Source of the DNA: a virus
Length of the DNA stretch: 20,013 nucleotides
IMG/VR virus record: IMGVR_UViG_3300027736_000304
Span: 1-20,013 of that record
Reading direction: 5' to 3' (one strand)
Shown: in pieces, positions 7,708 through 12,991 of the stretch
Position numbering within the stretch: the stretch's first letter is position 1
Layout: every line of letters starts with the position of its first letter
Translations under genes and position numbers: made by a program
The notes under the pieces: generated by a model
Seen by the model: the letters and a program-made list of their open reading frames with translations, nothing else
What the model was told of the DNA's origin: nothing
Databases searched by the model: none

Positions 7708-7907
7708 GTGTTTTTCCATTTAACTTTAGCCTCTACAAAACGGGCAATATCGTACATACTTTGACCCTCTTCCCATTCAAAATTGTTTATTTCTTCTTCA
7801 GTTAGCCAAACCCAAGGGCGTTTGTATTCTTGAATATCGTCATCTTCAGCAGCATTGCGTCTGATTTCACGCGAGATTCGTTCAAATTCTTCATCTTCTG
7901 GTGTCAT
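7704..7907 (-). CDS. small acidic protein (67 aa)
   Basis: ATGA overlaps join it to both neighbours. It is strongly acidic, opening MTPEDEEFERISREIRR, with a WVWLTEEEINNF segment in the middle and a basic C-terminus (VEAKVKWKNT). Short phage proteins with a W-hydrophobic-LT(D/E)EEI core are common in early operons and have no known function. No enzyme motif or membrane segment is present. Confidence 0.7.
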   Translation of the reverse strand: MTPEDEEFERISREIRRNAAEDDDIQEYKRPWVWLTEEEINNFEWEEGQSMYDIARFVEAKVKWKNT

Positions 7908-8131
7908 TTTTGCCTCGTAAAAAGATCAAGTGCCACTTTTCTCCAAAGGTTTTTAGCCTCTCGGTGTTGGGCGCACATGGGACAGTTTTGAATGGTTTGT
8001 AAGATTTCTTGTTTAACAATAAAGTTTCTTACATCTTCTCTAAGCTGCTTATGCTCGGGCAGATCATAGATTTCTTTGGTAATGCTTTCTGTAATCACAG
8101 CAATTCCCTCTGGATTGGGGTTATCTTCCAC
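7904..8131 (-). CDS. small protein with one CxxC motif (75 aa)
   Basis: It reads MEDNPNPEGIAVITESITKE, followed by a charged helical middle and one CPMCAQH motif near residue 50. A single CxxC with a nearby His could bind zinc but does not make a complete finger alone. The start lies 37 bases inside the end of the winged-helix gene upstream, an unusually long overlap for this operon, so a later start cannot be excluded. The end overlaps the next gene by ATGA. Function is unknown. Confidence 0.6.
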   Translation of the reverse strand: MEDNPNPEGIAVITESITKEIYDLPEHKQLREDVRNFIVKQEILQTIQNCPMCAQHREAKNLWRKVALDLFTRQK

Positions 8132-8412
8132 TCGCGTTCTAAGCGGTTAGATTTTGACTTAACCACATTCCCCGTCAAGCAGATTTCTCCCTCTCTCTCC
8201 AACTCATGCAACCGCCTAGCGACTTGCATGGACTCCAAACCAGTATGGTGAGCAATACCATCTTTGCCTAGACTCCCGTGATCTTTAAGGCATTGGATGA
8301 TCTTGGTGGCGTGGGCTTTGGCAAGGTCTTTGGCAGACCCCGCAGCCACCCAACTTGTCATTGGGTCGCTATTTCTTACTCTTGGGTGATCAAAAGTCGA
8401 TAGTGTCATCAA
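8095..8412 (-). CDS. winged-helix DNA-binding protein (105 aa)
   Basis: Residues 14-30 (NSDPMTSWVAAGSA) resemble the DP-TS-AA opening of a small phage winged-helix family. Residues 36-85 fit a winged helix-turn-helix: HATKIIQCLKDHGSLGKDGI, then HTGLESMQVARRLHELEREG as recognition helix, then a beta wing (EICLTGNVVKS). A role as early-operon regulator or replication accessory is inferred. Two adjacent ATGs (8412 and 8409) are possible starts, both inside the 3' end of the 73-residue gene. Confidence 0.7.
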   Translation of the reverse strand: MMTLSTFDHPRVRNSDPMTSWVAAGSAKDLAKAHATKIIQCLKDHGSLGKDGIAHHTGLESMQVARRLHELEREGEICLTGNVVKSKSNRLEREWKITPIQRELL

Positions 8413-8611
8413 AATCCTTTGGCTTTGGTGCGTTCATATATGCCCAACCAGACCACCCACCCTCAACGATGGGCATACAGTCAAACTTGAGCATTGGGCC
8501 GTTCTTGGTCTCGATAACCGAGCCTATGCGCTGATAGCGATTCTTTTCTTGTCCGTCTTTATTGGTGTATTTGCCAGTAATGACAGAAATTTCGTATTGG
8601 GTTTTAGACAT
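8390..8611 (-). CDS. small conserved protein, possibly OB-fold-like (73 aa)
   Basis: The sequence (MSKTQYEISVITGKYTNKDG onward) is a run of short beta strands with a KNRYQRIGSVI segment and GGWSGWAYMN near the end. I recall similar 70-90 residue proteins in phages and plasmids near recombination genes. An SSB-like or nucleic-acid-binding role is suggested by the strand pattern and by its place directly after the exonuclease, but no diagnostic motif supports it. The start overlaps the exonuclease stop by 8 bases. Confidence 0.6.
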   Translation of the reverse strand: MSKTQYEISVITGKYTNKDGQEKNRYQRIGSVIETKNGPMLKFDCMPIVEGGWSGWAYMNAPKPKDFDDTIDF

Positions 8612-9227
8612 TTTTCACTTTCAGATTAGTTAACTTTGCTACTTTAATTTCCAATTCCTCAAGGAAACTGATTACCTCTTCTTCTAACATTGCCACATAA
8701 GTTTGATTAAATTCAACCCTTTTGACAAACAATTGAAGGTCTTGTGGTAAACGAGGGTCGAACGACACAAACTCACACCATTGCCTTTCACAGCAAGCCA
8801 TTTGCCATTGCATTTGAGTGATGTATTTGCCTGGCACAGTCTGGGTCAACAGCGTGTCAATATGGGTGGCGGTGTTGGGGCATTTAATCTCCAACATTCC
8901 AAACAGCCCCACCAACCCGTCAGGAGACGCGCCAGAGTCCCTAATGCGTGGGTGAGGTACAAACCCCACTTCCTCAACCATTACATCCGCATGAGCCTCA
9001 AAAGCCGATCTAGCCAAAGGCTCGGTTTCAGTCCCCCAAGTCATAGCTGCATTAGTAAACGATTCACCTTGTTGACCAGTTAGCCTTTCGCAAATAAGTT
9101 GCGCCATATAGTTATCCCGACTAGCGGAATAGCCTGATTTGGTCTTGGCGATTACATCTGCCACGCGGGATGCGGTGACTCGACCGAGCCTGCTTTGAAA
9201 CCATGCTTCACTTCTTTGAATATCCAT
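8604..9227 (-). CDS. YqaJ-family recombination exonuclease (lambda Exo-like)
   Basis: The 207-residue protein carries the YqaJ/PD-(D/E)XK nuclease pattern: RSEAWFQSRLGRVTASR at the N-terminus, MTWGTETEP (Glu68), SPDG with Asp103, MLEIKCP with Glu113 and Lys115, and YITQMQWQMA (about 135-144). The family degrades one DNA strand 5' to 3' and passes the other to an annealing protein. Here the partner is the ERF protein two genes upstream in the same operon. An HNH endonuclease gene separates the two and its end overlaps this start by 20 bases. The C-terminus is a long Glu/Leu helix (VAMLEEEVISFLEELEIK), a possible oligomer or partner-binding element. Confidence 0.93.
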   Translation of the reverse strand: MDIQRSEAWFQSRLGRVTASRVADVIAKTKSGYSASRDNYMAQLICERLTGQQGESFTNAAMTWGTETEPLARSAFEAHADVMVEEVGFVPHPRIRDSGASPDGLVGLFGMLEIKCPNTATHIDTLLTQTVPGKYITQMQWQMACCERQWCEFVSFDPRLPQDLQLFVKRVEFNQTYVAMLEEEVISFLEELEIKVAKLTNLKVKNV

Positions 9228-9783
9228 TTAAAGTACCCCTTTTTAATCTTAAATGAGCCGCACCCCTAGAGATGCCCAATTTTGTTGCTACATCATTAAT
9301 GTGAAAAACATCCTTGCCGTTTGTCACAAATATCGAATTATTTTTATTTCTTTGTTGTTGTGTTTTGGTTGCCCATCGCACATTGTTTGGTTCATATCCT
9401 TTTGAGTTATCTATTCTGTCAATCGAATGTTGTGCAGATGGTGCAGGGCCAATATGCTCAAAGAAAGACTCAAAACTATTTGCCCATTCATCACAAATCA
9501 AAATTCCTTTACCGCCATATCTATCAAAATCTTTTGCTTTTTTGTAGGTGCATCTAACTTTCATTGCTGACCAAGTGGAATATTCCTTTGAATTTCTCAT
9601 TCCGTGGGTTTTTATTTTTTCTGCGCTGGCTTTAGTTGCACACTTTTTGCATTGGGTTACTCGGTTGTTCCGCACTCTTGTAGCAATGTATTCAGATACA
9701 TCGCCACAAGAACATTTACACAACCATTTGATATGCCCATCCTTTGACTTTGATTCAGATACAGAAAGAAAAGATAAGTTCAT
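9208..9783 (-). CDS. HNH endonuclease, homing-type, with zinc ribbon and C-terminal HTH
   Basis: Three parts are visible in 191 residues. The first is an N-terminal zinc ribbon (CKCSCG at 22-27 and CKKC at 45-48). The second is an HNH core of the common phage mobile type (CTYKKAKDFDRYGGKGILIC; then HSIDRIDNSKGYEPNNVRWA at 119-138). The third is a C-terminal helix-turn-helix (INDVATKLGISRGAAHLRL). These proteins nick or cut DNA to spread their own gene. It sits between the ERF and YqaJ genes, which normally work as a pair, and its base composition looks richer in A/T than theirs. AAGGA upstream of ATG 9783 supports the start. Confidence 0.88.
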   Translation of the reverse strand: MNLSFLSVSESKSKDGHIKWLCKCSCGDVSEYIATRVRNNRVTQCKKCATKASAEKIKTHGMRNSKEYSTWSAMKVRCTYKKAKDFDRYGGKGILICDEWANSFESFFEHIGPAPSAQHSIDRIDNSKGYEPNNVRWATKTQQQRNKNNSIFVTNGKDVFHINDVATKLGISRGAAHLRLKRGTLNGYSKK

Positions 9784-9823
9784 GCAATTTCCTTGTAATG
9801 GTTTACAAGCAGATTATAAACCA

Positions 9824-10387
9824 CTACGATTTCAATGTCCTTTTCATCAAGTCTTTAGCACCAGTAACCGCCTCAAGCCATTCCTTATCCGTACCCGCAG
9901 ACTTATAAGCCTCTTTAAAGCGCGTCTGGAGTTCCTCTAGCGTGGTGGACTCGCTGATTGAGGTGATGTGGTCTTGCATCTGGTTGTGGTTGGCCTTGGT
10001 TTCCTTAACCGCAGGCTTAGTAGCTGCGTTGCCATCGTCATCCTCGGGGGCTTGCCCTGTGGCGGCCATGAGTGAGGCTCTGCGGATGTAGGTCAGGCAC
10101 GACATAAACCCTTGGGGGTCGTGTTTAGGTGAGGGAAAGAACAGTTTTCCGCAGTCAAGGCGTTCGCCTGATTCATGTAGGAAACTGGTCTCACAGATAA
10201 CCCCGTCTGTGTGCTCTGTGGTTGTTTGGAATAGGAATATCCCATTGTCGTTTAAAGCCCCTATAACGCTATCCACGCAAGATGCTAGGTCAACATACTT
10301 GGAACGGAAATGAGGGTTTGTAGCGTTCTTTAGGGCGGGTGCAAAGGCTTTCTGAGCCTTGACTAGAGCAGTAGCAATGTTTTTCAT
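9824..10387 (-). CDS. erf: ERF-family single-strand annealing protein
   Basis: Residues 1-120 match the ERF superfamily: KAQKAFAPALKNATNPHFRSKYVDL, a glycine turn (DNGIFLFQ), ETSFLHESGERLDCG, then DPQGFMSCLTYIRRASLMAA and the diagnostic APEDDDGN near 114-120. The C-terminal 65 residues are a charged linker and helix typical of the variable tail. ERF proteins anneal complementary single strands during phage recombination, circularisation and replication. It is read from the leftward early promoter, with YqaJ exonuclease downstream as probable partner. The start lies immediately after the stop of the small membrane protein. Confidence 0.9.
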   Translation of the reverse strand: MKNIATALVKAQKAFAPALKNATNPHFRSKYVDLASCVDSVIGALNDNGIFLFQTTTEHTDGVICETSFLHESGERLDCGKLFFPSPKHDPQGFMSCLTYIRRASLMAATGQAPEDDDGNAATKPAVKETKANHNQMQDHITSISESTTLEELQTRFKEAYKSAGTDKEWLEAVTGAKDLMKRTLKS

Positions 10388-10525
10388 TTAATTTCCTGTA
10401 ATTAAAAAGGCAAAGATAAGACCGCAGACAAAGCCAGATAACCAAAACAATACTTTGTCAACAAGTGTGGGGGCGGGGGTGTATGGGCCATCTAGCCCGT
10501 GTTCTGTGTATTTAGAGTGCTTCAT
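10388..10525 (-). CDS. small single-TM protein (45 aa)
   Basis: The frame is open further upstream, but the ATG at 10525 (MKHSKYTEHGLDGPYTPAP) overlaps the end of the 90-residue gene by 14 bases and gives the natural protein. A longer version would begin with an unlikely basic stretch. The hydrophobic segment VLFWLSGFVCGLIFAFLITG forms one C-terminal membrane helix. The soluble N-terminus is short and polar. Function is unknown. Small early membrane proteins in phages often act in superinfection exclusion or envelope interference, which is only a possibility here. Confidence 0.6.
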   Translation of the reverse strand: MKHSKYTEHGLDGPYTPAPTLVDKVLFWLSGFVCGLIFAFLITGN

Positions 10526-10784
10526 AGTGTTTAGCCTCGTAGCGGGAAATAGCAGAGTCCAAAGCGTCAGCATCAGCCTCTTCTTGACAGGCTTTTGCAT
10601 AAGCGCGTTCTAGGGATTGGATTACTGTGTCGCGCAGTAGTTCTTGAATACAAGCACCATTTGCGTATACAAACCAAAGGCTACCGCCCTCAGATGCAAA
10701 ATAGCATTCAAGGTCTTGACTAGGCACATCGTGGTGTTCACAGATCATTTGGTCTAATTCTGGGTGTTGGGTGGGGTAAGTCAT
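10512..10784 (-). CDS. hypothetical early protein (90 aa)
   Basis: The ATG at 10784 follows AAGGAA by 5 bases. The protein starts MTYPTQHPELDQMICEHHDV, has a beta-like middle (YFASEGGSLWFVYANGACIQE) and ends in an acidic, Ala-rich helix (AKACQEEADADALDSAIS). No family is recognised, and no membrane segment or catalytic motif is seen. A 5-bp GC hairpin lies between the upstream gene and this start, within the ribosome-loading region. Confidence 0.65.
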   Translation of the reverse strand: MTYPTQHPELDQMICEHHDVPSQDLECYFASEGGSLWFVYANGACIQELLRDTVIQSLERAYAKACQEEADADALDSAISRYEAKHYEAL

Positions 10785-10797
10785 AAGATTCCTTAAT

Positions 10798-10811
10798 GGG
10801 GCTTGCGCCCC
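10798..10811 (-). promoter_or_regulatory. GC-rich hairpin with GCAA tetraloop
   Basis: On the leftward transcript GGGGC-GCAA-GCCCC forms a perfect 5-bp stem with a GNRA-type tetraloop. It sits between the stop of the 87-residue gene and the Shine-Dalgarno of the 90-residue gene. There is no U run, so it is not an intrinsic terminator. A role in mRNA stability, processing or ribosome access is inference. Confidence 0.55.
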
Positions 10812-10817
10812 GTGGGT

Positions 10818-11081
10818 TTAATAATCTTGACCAGCCTGTGCGCGTTGTGCGCCCAAGAACTGTGAGTTAAATGGGGCATCATGTTTCCATGCCACTTCTT
10901 TCTTAGCATCGATGCGTTTGAATAAATCTGCTTGTTTGCTTGTTTCGCATTTCACGCATCGATACTGATCTGCTTTGAACTCAGACCAGTTACCTGACAT
11001 TGGTGTGCGGAGTATGTTTCTACCGCAAGCAGTTCTGGATGTCATGCCAGAACCATATTTGTTTAAGTGCATTACTCTCAT
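10818..11081 (-). CDS. first gene of the leftward operon, zinc-ribbon-like protein (87 aa)
   Basis: The ATG at 11081 follows AAGGAG (11088-11093) by 6 bases, one of the best ribosome sites in the window, and the promoter lies just beyond it. Residues 16-50 hold TACGRN, then a Trp/Phe-spaced stretch, then RCVKCETSKQ. A single Cys followed by CxxC recurs in small phage proteins that may bind zinc. The C-terminus is basic then polar (KHDAPFNSQFLGAQRAQAG). An internal Met at residue 4 is an alternative start. Function is unknown; as first gene from the early promoter it should be made early and strongly. Confidence 0.65.
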   Translation of the reverse strand: MRVMHLNKYGSGMTSRTACGRNILRTPMSGNWSEFKADQYRCVKCETSKQADLFKRIDAKKEVAWKHDAPFNSQFLGAQRAQAGQDY

Positions 11082-11127
11082 TACTAACTCCTTAAAAGAC
11101 CCCGTGCGTTTTGCTAGGGCATGATTT

Positions 11128-11156
11128 ATTATAAGTTAGATTAAGTCTTGTGTGTA
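11128..11156 (-). promoter_or_regulatory. leftward early promoter (sigma70-like)
   Basis: Read leftward, TACACA (11151-11156, 4 of 6 to consensus) and a perfect TATAAT (11128-11133) are spaced by exactly 17 bases. Transcription would start near 11121 and run through a 40-base leader with AAGGAG to the ATG at 11081. It is the only strong candidate for the 4-kb leftward operon. Confidence 0.75.
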
Positions 11157-11169
11157 GGGACTTTCCCTA
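11155..11169. promoter_or_regulatory. operator-like palindrome over the leftward -35
   Basis: TAGGGA-CTT-TCCCTA is a perfect 6+6 inverted repeat with a 3-base centre. Its left arm overlaps the -35 box of the leftward promoter (11151-11156). A dimeric repressor bound here would block leftward transcription. The small Cro-like protein encoded 36 bases to the right is the obvious candidate; binding is inference. Confidence 0.6.
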
Positions 11170-11177
11170 ATACGGAT

Positions 11178-11189
11178 TAAGTTAACTTA
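11178..11189. promoter_or_regulatory. second operator-like palindrome and GATTAAGT repeat
   Basis: TAAGTTAACTTA is a perfect 12-base palindrome just before the Cro-like gene. GATTAAGT occurs twice (11139-11146 and 11175-11182). TAAGTTA also occurs at 11132-11138, next to the leftward -10. Repeated half-sites on both sides of the first palindrome fit a small switch region. Confidence 0.5.
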
Positions 11190-11204
11190 TGTAAAATATC
11201 GGGC

Positions 11205-11357
11205 ATGACAAAAGAACATCTTATCCGTCTGGCAGGCTCACAGCGTGATCTTGCTGACATTCTTGGTATTAGCCAAGCTGCGGTTTCGCAATGGAAGACT
11301 GTTCCCAAGGCAAGGATGTGGCAGTTGTTAGTTCTTAAACCTGAATGGTTTAAATAG
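11205..11357 (+). CDS. Cro-like/YdaS-type HTH repressor (50 aa)
   Basis: A compact helix-turn-helix protein: MTKEHLIRLAG, then SQRDLADILGISQAAVSQWK (residues 12-31), then VPKARMWQL and a short tail. SQxxLA-LGISQAAVSQW followed by VPxxR is the signature of Cro/YdaS-type repressors. At 50 residues it is near the minimum for the fold. It is the first rightward gene facing the leftward operon, with operator-like palindromes in between, so it probably controls the early switch. No Shine-Dalgarno is visible before the ATG. A TAAAAT box at 11192-11197 would place a transcript start at or near the ATG, suggesting a leaderless message. Confidence 0.8.
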   Translation: MTKEHLIRLAGSQRDLADILGISQAAVSQWKTVPKARMWQLLVLKPEWFK

Positions 11358-11376
11358 TTTTAAAAGTATGTATAAT
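11349..11376 (+). promoter_or_regulatory. rightward promoter for the structured RNA
   Basis: TTTAAA (11349-11354, 4 of 6) and a perfect TATAAT (11371-11376) are spaced by 16 bases. The start would be near 11382. The -35 lies in the last codons of the Cro-like gene. The first possible hairpin begins at 11383, exactly where the transcript should start. Confidence 0.65.
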
Positions 11377-11381
11377 CCAAA

Positions 11382-11540
11382 GCGTCTAGAGTGGCATTTA
11401 GACGAGAACGCGAATCTTGAACCCCGTAAGGTACTGTGTGGTCTTGTACGACAGCAGGCGAGATTTTTGATTCGCGTCAATCGTCTTGCTGTTGCTCTCG
11501 CCAAGAGCCAAGACCACAGAGCATCTTGCGGGGTTTTTGC
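11382..11540 (+). ncRNA. putative structured, terminated phage RNA of about 160 nt
   Basis: No convincing gene lies here, but complementary segments are dense. H1 pairs 11383-11390 with 11397-11404 (8 pairs, one G-U, 6-base loop). P2 pairs 11422-11446 with 11509-11533 (25 positions, two mismatches, two G-U) and runs into TTTTT. P3 inside it pairs 11457-11463 with 11496-11502 (7 perfect pairs). A competing stem P4 pairs 11401-11405 with 11481-11485 and 11408-11416 with 11469-11477 (14 pairs) and cannot coexist with H1 and P3, nor easily with P2. With the promoter at 11349-11376 this is a complete transcription unit. It could be a free regulatory RNA or an attenuator leader for the replication genes. 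It matches no RNA family I can name. Confidence 0.65.
11422..11538 (+). terminator. intrinsic terminator formed by the long P2 stem
   Basis: The 5' arm starts CCCCGTAAGG and the 3' arm ends CTTGCGGGG directly followed by TTTTT (11534-11538), the form of a rho-independent terminator. The stem encloses 62 bases, far more than a usual terminator loop, which is why the element looks like a folded RNA rather than a simple stop. Confidence 0.6.
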
Positions 11541-11756
11541 TTTTGGCGATCTAGATCGTCAGGGCGCGTTAGCAAATGGTCTGCATGGACTGAACCCAAG
11601 AAACACCGCACTCATTTCACCCGTGAGCAAAAAGCGACCAGCGTTGATTGAGCGACTGGTAAAGCAGATGGGACATGGTGAAACAACCCATTTGTATAAG
11701 CGAATCAATCCGTCACGCGCACTTGGGGCTTATTGTTTACATATAAGTCTGGAGAA
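11541..11756 (+). other. 216 bases without a convincing gene
   Basis: Frames are open through this stretch (one runs 11368-11802), but none has a ribosome site or a recognisable protein. Visible elements are a perfect 12-base palindrome CGATCTAGATCG (11547-11558), a hairpin in ACCAGCG...CGACTGGT near 11638-11661, and TATAAG boxes at 11695 and 11742 without good -35 partners. It may be an untranslated leader, a replication origin near the replication gene, or a decayed gene. Confidence 0.4.
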
Positions 11757-11782
11757 GGTTAATAGATTGAACTCTATTCACC
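11757..11782 (+). promoter_or_regulatory. leader hairpin before the replication gene
   Basis: GGTTAATAGA and TCTATTCACC pair in 9 of 10 positions around a 6-base TTGAAC loop. The stem ends 4 bases before the GGAG that serves the 8-codon leader frame. It could limit or position ribosome loading. It is not a terminator because no U run follows. Confidence 0.5.
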
Positions 11783-11794
11783 CTTGGAGAAACT

Positions 11795-11821
11795 ATGTCT
11801 AAAAGGAAATGCAATGTTTGA
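11795..11821 (+). CDS. possible 8-residue leader peptide
   Basis: GGAG (11786-11789) is followed after 5 bases by ATG and the short frame MSKRKCNV, stopping at 11819-11821 inside the start of the replication gene (ATG 11814). Its codons contain the AAAAGGAAA that would serve as ribosome site for the next gene. It may couple translation, or it may be fortuitous. Confidence 0.35.
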   Translation: MSKRKCNV

Positions 11822-12170
11822 AGAGTTCTGGAAGGCATGGCCTAGCAATGTTAGAAAGGGCGGTAAAGCCCAATGCAAGGCCAAGTGGGACAAACTAAAA
11901 CTTGACCTACAAGCAGACCAAATAATTAAACACACCGAGTGGATGAAAACCACCGACCAATGGAAAAAGGGCGATGGGGCATTTATCCCTGCGCCTCTGG
12001 TCTATATCAACCAAATGCGGTGGGATGGGGCTGAAGTGCCTGAGATGGTGCTAAATGTAAATCTAAACTTTAGAGACCCTGCCTTAGTGAAGATCGAGGA
12101 AGACACAAAGAATATTTCTCCTATGCCTGTATCTGTTCGTGATTACATCAAACGATTGACTGGAAAATGA
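11814..12170 (+). CDS. replication-initiation-type protein (118 aa, DnaT/replisome-organiser C-terminal-like)
   Basis: The ATG at 11814 gives MFEEFWKAWPSNVRKGGKAQ, the F-xxFWxxxP opening of the C-terminal domain of phage replication proteins related to DnaT and primosome organisers. Upstream in-frame codons (from TTG 11784) give no such match. Ala/Lys-rich helices follow, then the typical ending FIPAPLVYINQMRWDGAEVP (residues 61-80). These proteins help load the host helicase at the phage origin. This copy has only the C-terminal domain and no DNA-binding N-terminal domain. AAAAGGAAA lies about 5 bases before the start. The stop overlaps the methyltransferase start (ATGA). Confidence 0.75.
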   Translation: MFEEFWKAWPSNVRKGGKAQCKAKWDKLKLDLQADQIIKHTEWMKTTDQWKKGDGAFIPAPLVYINQMRWDGAEVPEMVLNVNLNFRDPALVKIEEDTKNISPMPVSVRDYIKRLTGK

Positions 12171-12991
12171 ATGAGTTGGCATTATTTGCGGGCGGTGGCG
12201 GGGGAATCCTTGCAGGACATTTGCTTGGGTGGCGATGTGTTGCAGCCGTTGAAATCGAAGACTACCCACGCAGAGTTTTATTGCAACGGCAGTCTGATGG
12301 ATTCCTACCTCGATTCCCTATCTGGGACGATGTCGCAACATTTGATGGAAGACCTTGGTGCGGAAAAATCGATGTCATCTCAGGGGGATTCCCTTGCCAG
12401 GACATCAGCATTGCAGGCCGAGGCGCAGGGCTTGACGGAGAACAATCCTCAATGTGGTATCACATGGCGCGGGTGGTTAGCGAAGTTCGACCAAGATTCG
12501 TATTCGTGGAAAACAGCCCAATGCTCATTCATCGAGGAATCGGGCGAATCCTTGGTGACCTTTCCTGTCTCGGGTATGACTCGAAATGGACTGTTATGGG
12601 AGCTGCCGATGTTGGCGCACCGCACAAACGCGACAGAACGTGGATTGTGGCGCACTCCAGACACGGGGGGGGGGACATCTGGACTGCTCAAAGAAGGCAA
12701 GAATCATCGAGCGAATGGTCAACCCATACAAATCAGATTGGTCGACCAAGTGAACAATCCAAGACTTTGGCCGACACCAGTACAGAGAATGTACAAAGAC
12801 AAAGGATATCCCTCGGAGTACGGCAGGAACGAGATACCCCTAGCGGCTCAGGTTGGTGGGCCGTTGAACCCCGATTGGGTAGAGTGGCTCATGGGGTGGC
12901 CCATAGGGTGGACAGACTTAAAGCCCTTGGAAACGGACAAGTCCCACTTTGTGCAGCAACCGCCTGGAGACTCTTGAATGACCAAAAGTGA
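12167..12991 (+). CDS. DNA (cytosine-5)-methyltransferase
   Basis: The 274-residue protein has the ordered C5-methyltransferase motifs. Motif I is LALFAGGGGGILAG (4-17). Motif IV is GGFPCQDISIAGRGAGL, with catalytic Cys77. Motif VI is FVFVENSP, with Glu115 and Asn116. Motif VIII is HKRDRTWIVA (153-162). Motif X is RLKALGNGQVP (250-260). The enzyme transfers methyl from S-adenosylmethionine to C5 of cytosine, most likely to protect phage DNA from restriction. The region between VIII and X is short, so the target site cannot be guessed. The start shares ATGA with the replication gene and the stop shares GTGA with an 82-codon frame. A second long frame overlaps nearly the whole gene. Confidence 0.93.
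   Translation: MNELALFAGGGGGILAGHLLGWRCVAAVEIEDYPRRVLLQRQSDGFLPRFPIWDDVATFDGRPWCGKIDVISGGFPCQDISIAGRGAGLDGEQSSMWYHMARVVSEVRPRFVFVENSPMLIHRGIGRILGDLSCLGYDSKWTVMGAADVGAPHKRDRTWIVAHSRHGGGDIWTAQRRQESSSEWSTHTNQIGRPSEQSKTLADTSTENVQRQRISLGVRQERDTPSGSGWWAVEPRLGRVAHGVAHRVDRLKALGNGQVPLCAATAWRLLNDQK
12171..12977 (+). CDS. overlapping-frame protein of a recurrent phage family (268 aa)
   Basis: This frame lies one base forward of the methyltransferase frame, begins 4 bases after it (ATGAATG) and ends 14 bases before it. It directly follows the TGA of the replication gene and directly precedes the ATG of the next small gene. It reads like a real protein: MSWHYLRAVAGESLQ, SYSWKTAQCSFIEESGESL, FPVSGMTRNGLLWELPML, GLWRTPDTGGG and LNPDWVEWLMGWPIGWTDL. 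I recall phage proteins with the same order (MSWLYSRALVEEYS, SWKTAQCSLL, SGMMRNG, LWPTP, LNPEWVEWLMGWPIGWT) annotated separately. A shadow frame open for 268 codons with these family-like blocks is unlikely by chance. Function is unknown. Confidence 0.6.
   Translation: MSWHYLRAVAGESLQDICLGGDVLQPLKSKTTHAEFYCNGSLMDSYLDSLSGTMSQHLMEDLGAEKSMSSQGDSLARTSALQAEAQGLTENNPQCGITWRGWLAKFDQDSYSWKTAQCSFIEESGESLVTFPVSGMTRNGLLWELPMLAHRTNATERGLWRTPDTGGGTSGLLKEGKNHRANGQPIQIRLVDQVNNPRLWPTPVQRMYKDKGYPSEYGRNEIPLAAQVGGPLNPDWVEWLMGWPIGWTDLKPLETDKSHFVQQPPGDS

Noticed and set aside
11757-11782. GGTT...TTGAAC...CACC segment resembling a tRNA T-arm
   Set aside because: No acceptor stem, anticodon arm or CCA context around it; only an isolated hairpin.
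11368-11802. 144-codon frame through the RNA and the gap behind it
   Set aside because: It starts inside the TATAAT box, has no ribosome site, crosses the terminator stem and gives no recognisable protein. Low-confidence fragments in two frames (THFTREQKA and LIERLVKQMGHGE) could be a decayed gene but are too weak to call.
12449-12700. leftward 83-codon frame within the methyltransferase gene
   Set aside because: No start signal and no family resemblance; the two rightward frames already explain the region.
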